From CAYMGQ01 sp964390055 (GTDB taxonomy: Bacteria > Bacillota > Clostridia > Peptostreptococcales > Natronincolaceae): a stretch of DNA of 37,330 bases. This document shows, one piece after another, positions 6,973 to 15,880 of the stretch. Where the stretch lies: the NCBI GenBank assembly GCA_964390055.1, contig CAYMGQ010000017.1, forward strand, positions 1 through 37,330. Reading direction: 5' to 3'. The stretch's first letter is position 1; each line of letters opens with the position of its first letter. The notes under the pieces are model-generated. The model made no database searches and was not told where the DNA came from. It saw only the letters and a list, made by a program, of their open reading frames with translations. Made by a program: the position numbers and the translations under genes.

Positions 6973-8808
6973 TTATAAATTTTTAATAAACCAATTAATA
7001 ATCCTATTCCATCTCTTGCTTATCCTATTGATAATTAGGTCTGTCCCCTCTAATTTATTAATGTAGATGGTTTGACCCCCGTCATCCAAGTCTCTTATAA
7101 CTAAATCCTCAAAGACCCCATCATATATGGTGTCGGATAAATTTCTTTGACTATAGCCCCCTCCGCCCCAACCGGCTTTGAGGTAAATACTTCCGGGAGA
7201 TGCCTTAGATATGCTCAAATCCTCTACAAGTAAATCCTTATCAATGTATATAGATAATCTGTCATCTTTTAAATATAAACTTACATCCCTATTGCCTGGC
7301 TCATTGATTTGTATTTCTGGAATATACAAATTAGCATTTTCCTCGATCCTATCAATTTCATCAAAGGTTACCTTGTCCTGATTTTCCATTTGTGTTGGAT
7401 TTCTCCGCCTTTTACTATTTTTATTATATATCTTGTAGGCTTCATCCATGGCCTCTAGTTTGTTTTCCTTTACGGTCTGATACTTTATCCCATCATATTC
7501 ATCCAGATTAATAGAGAATATTTCATTTTTACCTTCCTGGACATATAAAACATTGTTGACAATACCAACAAATATAAATTCCCGCAAACTATCATCAGCC
7601 CTAAGATATAATCCCTGTTCTCCTAATAAATTCCCCCTGAGCCTAGTGTGGATTTCAATATTTTTATATTCATCTTCCCTATCTAGTCGTATTAATCCCT
7701 CATCCTCAGCTTGGCTTGTTATAATAATTGATGCCTGCCTAAACTCCGCGGCACCTTTAATTAATTCCCAATCTTTTTTAATTGTTTCATCACCATCAAT
7801 AAAAGTTAAGTCTTCACCCGTATCCTTTTGGATTTTCATTAATAAATGATTAGGATACCAGTATGCCTGAGGTTGAATCCTAGTTAAATCATAAATACTA
7901 GATTTTCTATCATTAAGGGCAAAACCCTCCCTATTAAAATTCATAGAAAAATATTTTTTTATTAAATCCTCATTAACCTTGCTGACATTCCTATTGGATG
8001 CAAATTGGCCTGTGTTTGAATGCATAAGAACATAGGTTTTCGGCAGGCTACCCAATTCCTGTGTATATACATCCTCCATTAACTTATAGTCCTCTTGTAT
8101 CCGCCTTTTCATTTCCTGATAGCTTTCCTTTGGTATATGGTTTTTATCTCTTATAAAATCCATTAAGTAATGATTATAATTTCGGTCTATATATTGTCTT
8201 AGGCTTGTAAATTCTGTTGGATGTAATTGACCTAAATAATTATCATATCTATCGAAAACATTTATATAGGCCAGCCGGTAACCATTGGTACCCATTTCCC
8301 AGAAGGTACTTCTTTCTAGATGTTTTAAGTCTCTCGGATTTAAAAATTTTGGGTCTTTTTCTTGAAATTTATTGCCATAGCTTAGCACTGTGGCAATATA
8401 ATTATATCTTTCTAAAATAGGACTCGAAAATATAGCAGTATCCCTTCTACCGTCCTCAAACATTAAGAACATAGATCTTTTGGGAATTTCTTTGTTTTCC
8501 TTATAATAATCCCTAATATCTTCCTGGGTTAATGTAATAAAACCATTTTTGCTTAAGGCTTGGAGGTGCTCTTCCAATCTATCAGTACTTATCATAGTGT
8601 CACTACCATCCCTATCAACTGCAAAATAGGAAAGGGCAATAAAAGCATTATCGCTATCCCCTTTACCATATACTTGTCCATAATGCTCATATTTACTAAA
8701 TATTAGAATTTTATTTAATAATATGGCCAACAAGGCTAATAACACAAACCCCTGTAGGATACTTCTTATAATTTTTTTCCTATCCCTTATGGTATGTGGT
8801 GATTTCAT
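6973..8808 (-). CDS. Membrane-anchored NodB-like protein with degenerate active site and C-terminal beta domain
   Basis: The 611-residue protein has one N-terminal membrane helix (about residues 13-36) and an outside part. Residues about 55-330 follow the layout of large NodB deacetylases: an opening strand (ALSYFAVD), a helix with LEEHLQALSKNGF, then FLMFEDG where TFDDG is expected (Glu118, Asp119). The metal-binding His-x-x-x-His region is replaced by WEMGTNGYRL, so a catalytic zinc site seems lost. Residues about 345-600 are strand-rich, resembling a LamG or jelly-roll carbohydrate-binding module. It starts 6 nt after the synthase gene and shares its operon. A structural or polymer-binding role fits better than deacetylation, but a diverged active site cannot be excluded. 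Confidence 0.75.
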   Translation of the reverse strand: MKSPHTIRDRKKIIRSILQGFVLLALLAILLNKILIFSKYEHYGQVYGKGDSDNAFIALSYFAVDRDGSDTMISTDRLEEHLQALSKNGFITLTQEDIRDYYKENKEIPKRSMFLMFEDGRRDTAIFSSPILERYNYIATVLSYGNKFQEKDPKFLNPRDLKHLERSTFWEMGTNGYRLAYINVFDRYDNYLGQLHPTEFTSLRQYIDRNYNHYLMDFIRDKNHIPKESYQEMKRRIQEDYKLMEDVYTQELGSLPKTYVLMHSNTGQFASNRNVSKVNEDLIKKYFSMNFNREGFALNDRKSSIYDLTRIQPQAYWYPNHLLMKIQKDTGEDLTFIDGDETIKKDWELIKGAAEFRQASIIITSQAEDEGLIRLDREDEYKNIEIHTRLRGNLLGEQGLYLRADDSLREFIFVGIVNNVLYVQEGKNEIFSINLDEYDGIKYQTVKENKLEAMDEAYKIYNKNSKRRRNPTQMENQDKVTFDEIDRIEENANLYIPEIQINEPGNRDVSLYLKDDRLSIYIDKDLLVEDLSISKASPGSIYLKAGWGGGGYSQRNLSDTIYDGVFEDLVIRDLDDGGQTIYINKLEGTDLIINRISKRWNRIINWFIKNL

Positions 8809-8814
8809 TTCTTG

Positions 8815-10638
8815 TTACCCCCCTATAGACCTTAAAATACCCTTATTCTTTTCAGCCTCTATGTCACTAGGTGTCATTCTAGTACCCCATGTGGACTTCC
8901 AAAAAGTTAGCCAAGCGATGGGCATCTGCCATAGGAGCACTGCCTCATAATACAGGCAAAACAAGATACCAAAAATCCAAGTTGTGCTCCTCCTGAGAAA
9001 CAGCTGGGCCGCACTCATAAGCATTGCCATCAAAAGTAGTCCCACTAGGAAGGTTGTAGGAAATACCCTGTGCATAATGGGTATATAAATTAAATTATAA
9101 ATAACTACTATAGGTGCAAAAATAGGCACTAAGACGCCAATATAAAAGGTCAAGGAGGCAAAGGGTTCCTTTTTCCACATATATTTAGATGCAATTATGG
9201 ACTCCCGCAACCAGGACCTTTTCCATCTCATTTGTTGCCTGAGGAAAAGCCTATGGGTATTGGGAACAACTGTATGGCAAATAGCCGAATCCTGATAATA
9301 GGTCCTGTGCTTACTTAAGACAAAATTTGTCATGGCCCTGTCGTCTCCAAAGGTAGCCTTATGGCCTAAAAATTGTTGATTCAACCAGACGTCCAAATTT
9401 TCCAATACTATTTCCTTTCTATAGCAGGATAGGGGACCAGATAGGCAAGTTACTGCATCGAATACACTTTCGGCTGCCTTCATTATTCTAAAGGCTATAT
9501 AATATCGTACTGCCTGAATTTTAGTTAAAACATTTGTATAGGTATTTGCCACATCAGTTCTGCCAGATACACCACCTATTTTAGGATCCTTAAAGGGTTG
9601 TACCAGGTTCCGTATGGCAAAGGGGTCTAGGAAACTGTCAGAATCCACAAATACAACCAACTCATGTTTTGCCAACAAAACCCCACTTGCGAGGGCTTTC
9701 CGCTTACCCCCATTCTTATCCAAAAATTTAGGCTTAAGCCTTTCCCTTGTCCTCAGGCTTTTCCCTTCTTCATGAATTTTATGGATAATTTCTTTGATTT
9801 TTTTTGCCGAATTATCCGTGGAACAATCATCAACCACTATTACCTCCAGCTTATCAATGGGATAATCTTGATTAATGCAACCCAATATAGTCCTTTGAAT
9901 CCATTTTTCCTCATTGAAACAAGGGATTATTATTGTAACCCCAGGTGTAAATTCCACATCTATAGGAACTTGCTTATAAAAAACTGCAAAGAAATATCTA
10001 CTTAAAAGGAAGAAGGCTGCCATGATACTATAGAAATATAGCCATTTGTTGAATTTAAAGTATATAACACTTTCCGCCCTCATCAGAATAATAAAGGCAG
10101 TAATAAAAAATAGTAAAAGACTAGAGATCAGCAACATATATCGTCCCTTTTTCCGGTTATTATACTGGGACAATTCCTCCTGAAATTGCAAACCACATAA
10201 TATTCCAATATCAGTTACTCTTTGGAATCTGATAAAATTAGCATTAATGTTGACTTTCATTTCCATACCTTCCGGCATAGTTCCGGGTATTATATGGAAG
10301 TTTAGCCTGATTGTATCGGCATTTTTTAAATATTCCAACTCCCTCTCTTTTTCAATTTGTAAGAGAATCCCTGTCATAGATATATCTATGGCCTTACATA
10401 AAAAACTTTGTTTTTTGCCTCCTTTTTGGCTCCTGCACACTACCTCAACATCGTATTCAATTTTATACCTTATACCTGTTTCCCTAGATTTAATATATTC
10501 TTCAACATTTATATCCAGACTATCCAATCTTTCTTTACCCCGTCTGTCTATATTGCTCCTCTGTCTTGTTTCATCAGGTACATTAGGCAACAGGCGCCGA
10601 TCTTGCTTTGTCCTTAAAAGAATATCTTGGGTTTCCAA
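8815..10638 (-). CDS. PilZ-GT2 processive glycosyltransferase, hyaluronan-synthase-like
   Basis: The 607-residue membrane protein joins a PilZ-like domain (residues about 55-155) to a family 2 synthase. In the PilZ part the D-x-S-x-x-G motif is present (Asp85-Ser87-Gly90), but the preceding RxxxR is not clear (RYKIE at 57-61). Two helices (about 167-220) lead into the catalytic domain: Asp270/271, DSD (332-334), SGPLSCYRKE (400-409), GDDR (431-434) and QQMRW (468-472). Three to five helices follow, then WGTR (584-587). The SGPLSCYR, FLG...GDDR and WGTR stretches are hallmarks of streptococcal HasA and NodC relatives. It should polymerise and export a polysaccharide. The start is TTG, 8 nt after AGGGGGA. 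The PilZ domain suggests c-di-GMP control, as for BcsA, but placed at the N-terminus. Confidence 0.87.
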   Translation of the reverse strand: METQDILLRTKQDRRLLPNVPDETRQRSNIDRRGKERLDSLDINVEEYIKSRETGIRYKIEYDVEVVCRSQKGGKKQSFLCKAIDISMTGILLQIEKERELEYLKNADTIRLNFHIIPGTMPEGMEMKVNINANFIRFQRVTDIGILCGLQFQEELSQYNNRKKGRYMLLISSLLLFFITAFIILMRAESVIYFKFNKWLYFYSIMAAFFLLSRYFFAVFYKQVPIDVEFTPGVTIIIPCFNEEKWIQRTILGCINQDYPIDKLEVIVVDDCSTDNSAKKIKEIIHKIHEEGKSLRTRERLKPKFLDKNGGKRKALASGVLLAKHELVVFVDSDSFLDPFAIRNLVQPFKDPKIGGVSGRTDVANTYTNVLTKIQAVRYYIAFRIMKAAESVFDAVTCLSGPLSCYRKEIVLENLDVWLNQQFLGHKATFGDDRAMTNFVLSKHRTYYQDSAICHTVVPNTHRLFLRQQMRWKRSWLRESIIASKYMWKKEPFASLTFYIGVLVPIFAPIVVIYNLIYIPIMHRVFPTTFLVGLLLMAMLMSAAQLFLRRSTTWIFGILFCLYYEAVLLWQMPIAWLTFWKSTWGTRMTPSDIEAEKNKGILRSIGG

Positions 10639-10658
10639 TATCTAGTCCCCCTTTTATT

Positions 10659-13289
10659 TTATTTTAAGTAATCACTTAGTCTGGCAAAACTATAACCTTT
10701 ATCTTTTAATATGGGGATTGCAATATCCAGTGCTTCCGCTGTTAAATTCTTATCATGGATTGATCCATGTTCAAAATCTGCCATATGCATTACTAATATA
10801 CTGCCATTTTGTATTTTTCTTTTATTCCCACCACCAAGAATCATACCATTTATTATCCTATCAACTAAATCCATCGGATCCGTATCCTCATAATCATGGG
10901 TACTAAAGTCACCACTGACTATATAATCAAAACCCATATCAAATATAGCCTCCATTCCTCCCTTACTCATGGCCAAGGTAGGTGGCCTAAATATAGTATT
11001 TAAAGCCGGTCTCCCATCTACATATATGTCACCTACAACATCCTGTAGCTTACTATATGAAATAGCCAAATCTTCTCTCCGTTCCTGTATTTCTTTCTGA
11101 TTTAGTGGATGGTAAATTCCGCTAATGTCCTCATCATCACCACCATCTCTTCGTATGGCAAAGGGTAGGTGTTCATCCGAATGGCTGCCCACATCATGTC
11201 CAGCTTCAGCAATAGCCCGCAGGATATTAGGATTATTTTGCATATAATTTGTACGGATAAAGAAATTCCCCTTTATATTGTGTTTGTCCAAAACATAAAG
11301 CAAATGGTTTATAGATTTATCTGAAGCCCAATCATCAAAAGTTAAAAACAGTAGCTTATCATTAGTAAATCTACCACTTGTATCAATCTCTGCTAATTCT
11401 TCTAGGCTAAAACCTGGCAAAGTATAGGGTTTACTAATGTCGGGATTGCCTATATATCTATTTTTGATATGGGTAAATTTCTCCTGATCATTATAGGTCT
11501 CCAACTGGCCTGGATAAATGGCATCCTTAACCTCAGCTAACATATCTCCCTTATTAATGGGATAATCGTAAACCTTATCACCCTTCATAATACTTCCTAG
11601 AGGTTTTATAGAATAGGCAGAGGCGTTGTTTGGATTGCCATCCTTGTAGGCTATGGTGTCCACCCTCTCCTGGCTTATGTTTGAGATAAGCTTAGGTATA
11701 AGACTAAGATCTTTGTAGTAGTCCATACGGAAATAAATAATATAGCCCCTTCTTGCTACTATATTTCCTAGTCCAAAAATATTATCTATCACCTGGTCCA
11801 GGCTACCATCAATACCAACTTTAGAACTGGCTATAGACAAATCCTGCCAAGTTACTGTGCAATTCCCACTTGATATTGCCTCTAGGATCTCATCTTCTAG
11901 CTTTAAATCATAGGGATACCTAACTAGGCTAGCAAACTGGCCTGTTAACTTTTCAATCTCTTTTTGTGCAAATAGTATAGTATCTAAACTAGTATAAAAA
12001 TCCTTATCATGTAATTCTAACAAGGCAATTCCCAGTTCATGACCCTCTTTAGCAATTTTTTGTATGGAAGATTGGCTGTTTATAATATCTCTTTTATTAA
12101 CAAAAAATGTTCCTTTAATACCAAGCTTCCTAAGGCTTTCCAATACCCCATTCAAAACTAGCTGATTATCGATACCATAAAAGGTATAGGATAGTGATTT
12201 TTCAGTGGTGTAAATTGTCCTGTATTCCTTTGCCAATTTACCCTTATTATTTCTTCGTAATTTGTCTAATTGGCTTTTAGTAAAATGCCTTTTGTTCAAT
12301 ATATTTTCTCTTTTTACCGGCCGCGCCGCTAGGCTAGTCCCATTTTTGCTGGAATTTACCTTATTATAATAATCTGCCCTATTGGTAGGTGTCCTCCCTT
12401 GACCATATGAATTTAAATCCCCTACAGGAACAAGTTTATGATTTGTCTCCTCAATAGCCTTTAACACCCAGCCAACTAAGTTAATCAACCCTTGCTCAGG
12501 GCTTACTTCAATCTTTTCCTGGCCATCTTCTATTAAACTTGCCTGCTTATCAGAAGCCGGTTTTTTTACCTCCCTAGGCTTATCATATTCCTCAGGACTT
12601 AGGACACCCTCCATCTTGATGCTAATAATTGCCCCCCTGCCCATGCTGCTAATATAATTTAGTACATCTTCATAGTTTTTGAAACTTTGATAATTTAAAA
12701 ATACAGTGGGTCTAACTACCATCTTATTACCACAAGCATGAGCAGCTATAAGTAATTCATCAGTTATCTCCCTGTGATTTACCAATAATGTATTTGGCCT
12801 TGAATTAATTATTTTTTCTATAATTAAATTAGTTTGAAGAAAATCAAAAATCAATTCTTCACTATTGATATTCTCCGAGTTTAAGAGGGTATGCCCACCA
12901 ATTATGTGTCCACTGTTATATAATTTTTCTATAAAGTTAGAGTTTTCCGCCGCCAAAATTCCAGGGATAAAAAAGTCAACTTTTTGATTAGCTCCATTTA
13001 CTAGCCTTAAGACTTCTTCATTAGTTGTTACATCGGATAAACCTTGAAAAGTTAAAGCCAAAACCTTATCCCCAGTATTTACCCCTGTAAATAAATTGGC
13101 CCTTGTGTCTTCCTTTGATAAATTATCCAGGGCAATTGCCATTTCTTCCTCTATATTAAGTGGGCTTTCACTGGATATAGTTGTATCCTGCCTATTTATC
13201 TTGTGAGATATAAAAACACCCAGGCCAAAGCCGGCTAGTAAAATTATAATAATCATTAAAATTGACTTGCCTCTTATCCCTTTAATCAT
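10659..13289 (-). CDS. Membrane-anchored deacetylase with three NodB modules, only the last canonical
   Basis: The 876-residue protein has one N-terminal helix (residues 8-27), so it should sit outside, tethered to the membrane. Three successive NodB-like modules can be seen. Module 1 (about 74-290) has LTFQGLSD in place of TFDDG. Module 2 (about 363-550) has YTFYGID and KGTFFVNKRD but again lacks the Asp pair. Module 3 (about 644-876) is complete: TFDDW (Asp652, Asp653), SHSDEH (His703, His707), FRPP (767-770) and VMHM (His835). The linker 290-360 is basic and Ser/Asn-rich. It lies 21 nt after the dehydrogenase and 20 nt before the synthase gene. The last module probably deacetylates the exported polymer, while the first two may bind or guide the chain. 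Confidence 0.85.
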   Translation of the reverse strand: MIKGIRGKSILMIIIILLAGFGLGVFISHKINRQDTTISSESPLNIEEEMAIALDNLSKEDTRANLFTGVNTGDKVLALTFQGLSDVTTNEEVLRLVNGANQKVDFFIPGILAAENSNFIEKLYNSGHIIGGHTLLNSENINSEELIFDFLQTNLIIEKIINSRPNTLLVNHREITDELLIAAHACGNKMVVRPTVFLNYQSFKNYEDVLNYISSMGRGAIISIKMEGVLSPEEYDKPREVKKPASDKQASLIEDGQEKIEVSPEQGLINLVGWVLKAIEETNHKLVPVGDLNSYGQGRTPTNRADYYNKVNSSKNGTSLAARPVKRENILNKRHFTKSQLDKLRRNNKGKLAKEYRTIYTTEKSLSYTFYGIDNQLVLNGVLESLRKLGIKGTFFVNKRDIINSQSSIQKIAKEGHELGIALLELHDKDFYTSLDTILFAQKEIEKLTGQFASLVRYPYDLKLEDEILEAISSGNCTVTWQDLSIASSKVGIDGSLDQVIDNIFGLGNIVARRGYIIYFRMDYYKDLSLIPKLISNISQERVDTIAYKDGNPNNASAYSIKPLGSIMKGDKVYDYPINKGDMLAEVKDAIYPGQLETYNDQEKFTHIKNRYIGNPDISKPYTLPGFSLEELAEIDTSGRFTNDKLLFLTFDDWASDKSINHLLYVLDKHNIKGNFFIRTNYMQNNPNILRAIAEAGHDVGSHSDEHLPFAIRRDGGDDEDISGIYHPLNQKEIQERREDLAISYSKLQDVVGDIYVDGRPALNTIFRPPTLAMSKGGMEAIFDMGFDYIVSGDFSTHDYEDTDPMDLVDRIINGMILGGGNKRKIQNGSILVMHMADFEHGSIHDKNLTAEALDIAIPILKDKGYSFARLSDYLK

Positions 13290-13310
13290 TATTCTCCACC
13301 CTTTTATAGT

Positions 13311-14630
13311 TTATAAACTCCAATAGGAAATCCCTTTTTCCTCGACATCCTTTTTTATAAATACATTTTTAATATCAATTAAAATTTTCTTCCTATTGTC
13401 CATATTCTTGTACATTTCAAGTAGATTTCCTAATTTTAAATCCTTAAATTCTTTGTGGGCAACGGCGAATACAAGACAATCCGCCTCTTTTACATCAGAT
13501 AATTCAACTAATTCTATTCCTGTCAACTTCCTAACCTCATCAGCATCAGCCACAGGATCCACGAGTGTAATTTCAATTCCTAAGTCTTTTAATTGATTTA
13601 TTATGTCTATGACTTTTGAATTTCTTAAATCTCCACAATTTTCTTTGAATGTAATTCCCATCATATATATCTTAGACTTTCTAATATCTTTATCCGCTTT
13701 AATTAACTCTTTTATAATATTATTTGTGATAAATTCAGGTATGCTATCATTTATTTTACGACCCGCAAGTATAATCTGAGAGTGATAGCCTAGTTTCTCT
13801 GCCTCATAGAGAAAATAATAGGGATCAACACTTATACAGTGTCCACCCACAAGCCCAGGTGTAAAACCCAAGGAATTCCATTTGGTATTCATTGCATCAA
13901 TAACTTCTTTGGTATGAATCCCCATTTTTTCAAAAACCATAGCCAATTCGTTCATAAAGGCTATATTTATATCTCTTTGTGCATTTTCAACAAGTTTAGC
14001 TGCCTCCGCCACTCTTATACTACTCACTTCGTGGGTGCCTGCCTTGATAATTAACTGATAGATGGAGGCTATGAAATCCCTAGTCTCATCATCAATAGCT
14101 GACACAAGTTTCACAATATTTTCTAAGCTATTGTTTTCATCCCCAGGGTTAATCCTCTCTGGCGAATATCCCACCTTAAAATCTTTACCTATTTGGAGAC
14201 CTGACTCCACTTCTAATATTGGTATACAAACCTCCTCTGTTACCCCCGGATAAACCGTAGATTCATAGACCACAACAGTACCCTTCCTAAGATTTTCCCC
14301 TATAACTGTAGATGCCTCCTTAACTGCATATAAGTCTGGTGTCTTGTCATTATTAATTGGGGTTGGTACTGCTACAATAATCAATCCCGCCTCCTGTAAT
14401 TTTTTTTCATCATAGGTAAATTCAATCTTGGGGTTAAGCATCTCTTCTTTGCTTATACCATAGATATTATCCCCTTGTAGGTAATCTCGGATTATATCCT
14501 TATTTATATCGTATGCAATAGTTTTGACTTTTTTTGAGAAGGCTATGGCCTGGGGTAGCCCCACATATCCCAAACCCATAATAGCTATTTTTTCCTTGCC
14601 GTTAATAATATCATTATACAATTTTTTCAT
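13311..14630 (-). CDS. UDP-N-acetylhexosamine 6-dehydrogenase (TviB/WbpO type)
   Basis: This 439-residue cytoplasmic enzyme has an N-terminal Rossmann motif MGLGYVGLP (18-26), VPTP (88-91), ESTVYPG (123-129), the catalytic-domain helix with KLVENAQRD, and the nucleophile Cys265 in GGHCISVDPYY. The phrase SPERINPGD (156-164) is typical of TviB, WbpO and CapL, which oxidise UDP-GlcNAc or UDP-GalNAc to the uronic acid; UDP-glucose dehydrogenases normally show NPEFL there. FKENCGDLRNSK in the C-terminal domain also fits this group. It is first in the exopolysaccharide operon, so it likely supplies an N-acetylhexosaminuronate donor to the synthase. AGGAGC lies 7 nt before the ATG. Exact substrate preference cannot be read from sequence alone. 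Confidence 0.88.
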   Translation of the reverse strand: MKKLYNDIINGKEKIAIMGLGYVGLPQAIAFSKKVKTIAYDINKDIIRDYLQGDNIYGISKEEMLNPKIEFTYDEKKLQEAGLIIVAVPTPINNDKTPDLYAVKEASTVIGENLRKGTVVVYESTVYPGVTEEVCIPILEVESGLQIGKDFKVGYSPERINPGDENNSLENIVKLVSAIDDETRDFIASIYQLIIKAGTHEVSSIRVAEAAKLVENAQRDINIAFMNELAMVFEKMGIHTKEVIDAMNTKWNSLGFTPGLVGGHCISVDPYYFLYEAEKLGYHSQIILAGRKINDSIPEFITNNIIKELIKADKDIRKSKIYMMGITFKENCGDLRNSKVIDIINQLKDLGIEITLVDPVADADEVRKLTGIELVELSDVKEADCLVFAVAHKEFKDLKLGNLLEMYKNMDNRKKILIDIKNVFIKKDVEEKGISYWSL

Positions 14631-14670
14631 AAAGTTAGCTCCTATTTAGTCTTTTTTCCACCATTTCCCA

Positions 14671-14710
14671 GTCAAGTAAAATCATAACATTATTTGCTTT
14701 GTCAAGTCAA
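14671..14710 (-). promoter_or_regulatory. Promoter of the exopolysaccharide operon with a spaced direct repeat
   Basis: On the minus strand TTGACT (14705-14710), 18 bases, TATGAT (14681-14686) form a probable sigma-A promoter with a leader of about 43 nt. The heptamer GTCAAGT occurs at 14671-14677 and again at 14701-14707, exactly 30 bp apart, flanking the -10 and lying on the same helix face, as an activator or repressor site might. Confidence 0.5.
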
Positions 14711-14764
14711 ATAAAAAGGGTTATATTAAAATTAATATAGTCTTATCCCCATAATATCATAAAA

Positions 14765-14790
14765 AAACGACAGCCTGTTAGCTGTCGTTT
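14765..14790 (-). terminator. Rho-independent terminator of the 297-aa gene
   Basis: AAACGACAGC and GCTGTCGTTT form a perfect 10-bp stem with a six-base loop. On the minus strand it is followed by a run of T, so it ends the transcript of the gene finishing at 14808 and separates it from the exopolysaccharide operon. Confidence 0.88.
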
Positions 14791-14807
14791 AAATTTATTA
14801 TTACAAT

Positions 14808-15701
14808 TTATCCCGTAGAACTTTCTTCTACCTTTTTCATTCGGATTAATGCCCCGTTGGGTTTTTCTAATTCGCTTACATTTATTCTATTAATCCTACA
14901 GAAATAATTAAAAAACTTTTCTGCATACTCCTTACCCTCTGTTTCCTTCCTTAATGAAACAATATCTTGCAAAATCTGCGCCATCCATATGTTGTCAAAA
15001 TATCGTTGTCTTCCTGAATTCCATGTGGTTCTATGAGGGTGCCTTCTATTTAAATAGTAATTCCAAAAGAGCATTTTTTCCGACTCCTCTTTTGTTAGAC
15101 GAATCCTATAGTCCGGGTGGGCAGGAATAAACCCATCCTTGGATAATTTGTTGCTAAAGGAATCATCAACCATGAATACTCCCAATATATACCTATCTTC
15201 CTCTGCCATATCTGGGTCCCGTCTAGTTAGAAGACAGCCACTGTGTTGGTTAAGCCGAGCAATTTTCCTGGGTTGTCCTTTCTGTTTGCCACTTTTTATT
15301 AGGCCAGTAAAAACCTCCCATTCAGTAAATACATCCTCTAGCTCATCAGTATCACACCAGAAAACTGACTGTAATCTGGGATGAATCTTTCTCCTTCTTA
15401 CTAATCTTTCCCCCCTTAGCCGTCGTTGTTCCTCCTCCAAAGCCCTTTTTCTTTCCTTTTCCAAAGCCTTTTTCCTGCGTTTTTCCTTCTTCTTCTCTAG
15501 TATCTCATCTACGAAACTAGCAGCTCCTTCATCTTCTAAAGTTAGATAGGGGCCAAAGGCATCTGGATATGCAAATTTTTTTTGTCCCGATGGAAAATCC
15601 ACCTCTACATATGAATCATCACACTTAACTATATTTCCTTTGCCAAATCCTTCATGAGTAACAATTTTATTGATTAGGTTCATTAATTTATTCTCCTCCA
15701 T
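14808..15701 (-). CDS. Conserved hypothetical protein, Tudor-like N-terminus
   Basis: The 297-residue protein opens with a small beta-barrel-like segment (residues 8-55, VTHEGFGKGNIVKCDD then VEVDFPSGQKKFAYPDAF) of the kind found at the start of several Firmicute proteins of unknown role. A highly charged coiled-coil (about 66-105, Lys/Glu/Arg) links it to a C-terminal domain with CDTDELEDVF, ILGVFMVDDSF, RIRLTKEESEKMLFWNYY and WNSGRQRYFDN. I recall clostridial homologues, sometimes misnamed, but no established function. No signal or membrane segment is seen. It is flanked by its own promoter and a strong terminator, so it is a single-gene unit. Confidence 0.75.
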   Translation of the reverse strand: MEENKLMNLINKIVTHEGFGKGNIVKCDDSYVEVDFPSGQKKFAYPDAFGPYLTLEDEGAASFVDEILEKKKEKRRKKALEKERKRALEEEQRRLRGERLVRRRKIHPRLQSVFWCDTDELEDVFTEWEVFTGLIKSGKQKGQPRKIARLNQHSGCLLTRRDPDMAEEDRYILGVFMVDDSFSNKLSKDGFIPAHPDYRIRLTKEESEKMLFWNYYLNRRHPHRTTWNSGRQRYFDNIWMAQILQDIVSLRKETEGKEYAEKFFNYFCRINRINVSELEKPNGALIRMKKVEESSTG

Positions 15702-15773
15702 TTTATATTCTATCTATCGGAAGTCTCCATTCCGCATGAAGAAACGATTTTAAATTAAATCATATCTAGTAAC

Positions 15774-15802
15774 ATTATAACACTAAAAATAAATAAATTC
15801 AA
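15774..15802 (-). promoter_or_regulatory. Promoter of the 297-aa hypothetical gene
   Basis: On the minus strand TTGAAT (15797-15802), 17 bases, TATAAT (15774-15779) with a TG extension is a strong sigma-A promoter match, about 70 nt before the ATG. Confidence 0.7.
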
Positions 15803-15810
15803 ACTTTATG

Positions 15811-15840
15811 TTGACAAGTAAGGATAACTTATTATATAAT
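15811..15840 (+). promoter_or_regulatory. Consensus-like plus-strand promoter with no gene behind it
   Basis: TTGACA (15811-15816), 18 bases, TATAAT (15835-15840) match both sigma-A hexamers perfectly. Downstream on the plus strand there is no open frame, only the hairpin at 15881-15906 and then the antisense of the ABC gene end. It could make a short RNA or be chance in AT-rich DNA. Confidence 0.4.
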
Positions 15841-15880
15841 ATAATATTTATTTTGATTCCAACAAGGTAGAATATAAAAA

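Noticed and set aside
8815..10638. Calling the synthase cellulose synthase BcsA
   Set aside because: The PilZ domain is N-terminal and the catalytic part resembles HasA/NodC (SGPLSCYR, WGTR), and no bcsB or cellulase gene is present.
13311..14630. Calling the dehydrogenase hasB (UDP-glucose dehydrogenase) because a HasA-like synthase is nearby
   Set aside because: The SPERINPGD and FKENCGDLRNSK motifs fit UDP-HexNAc 6-dehydrogenases, so the hyaluronan label would be misleading.
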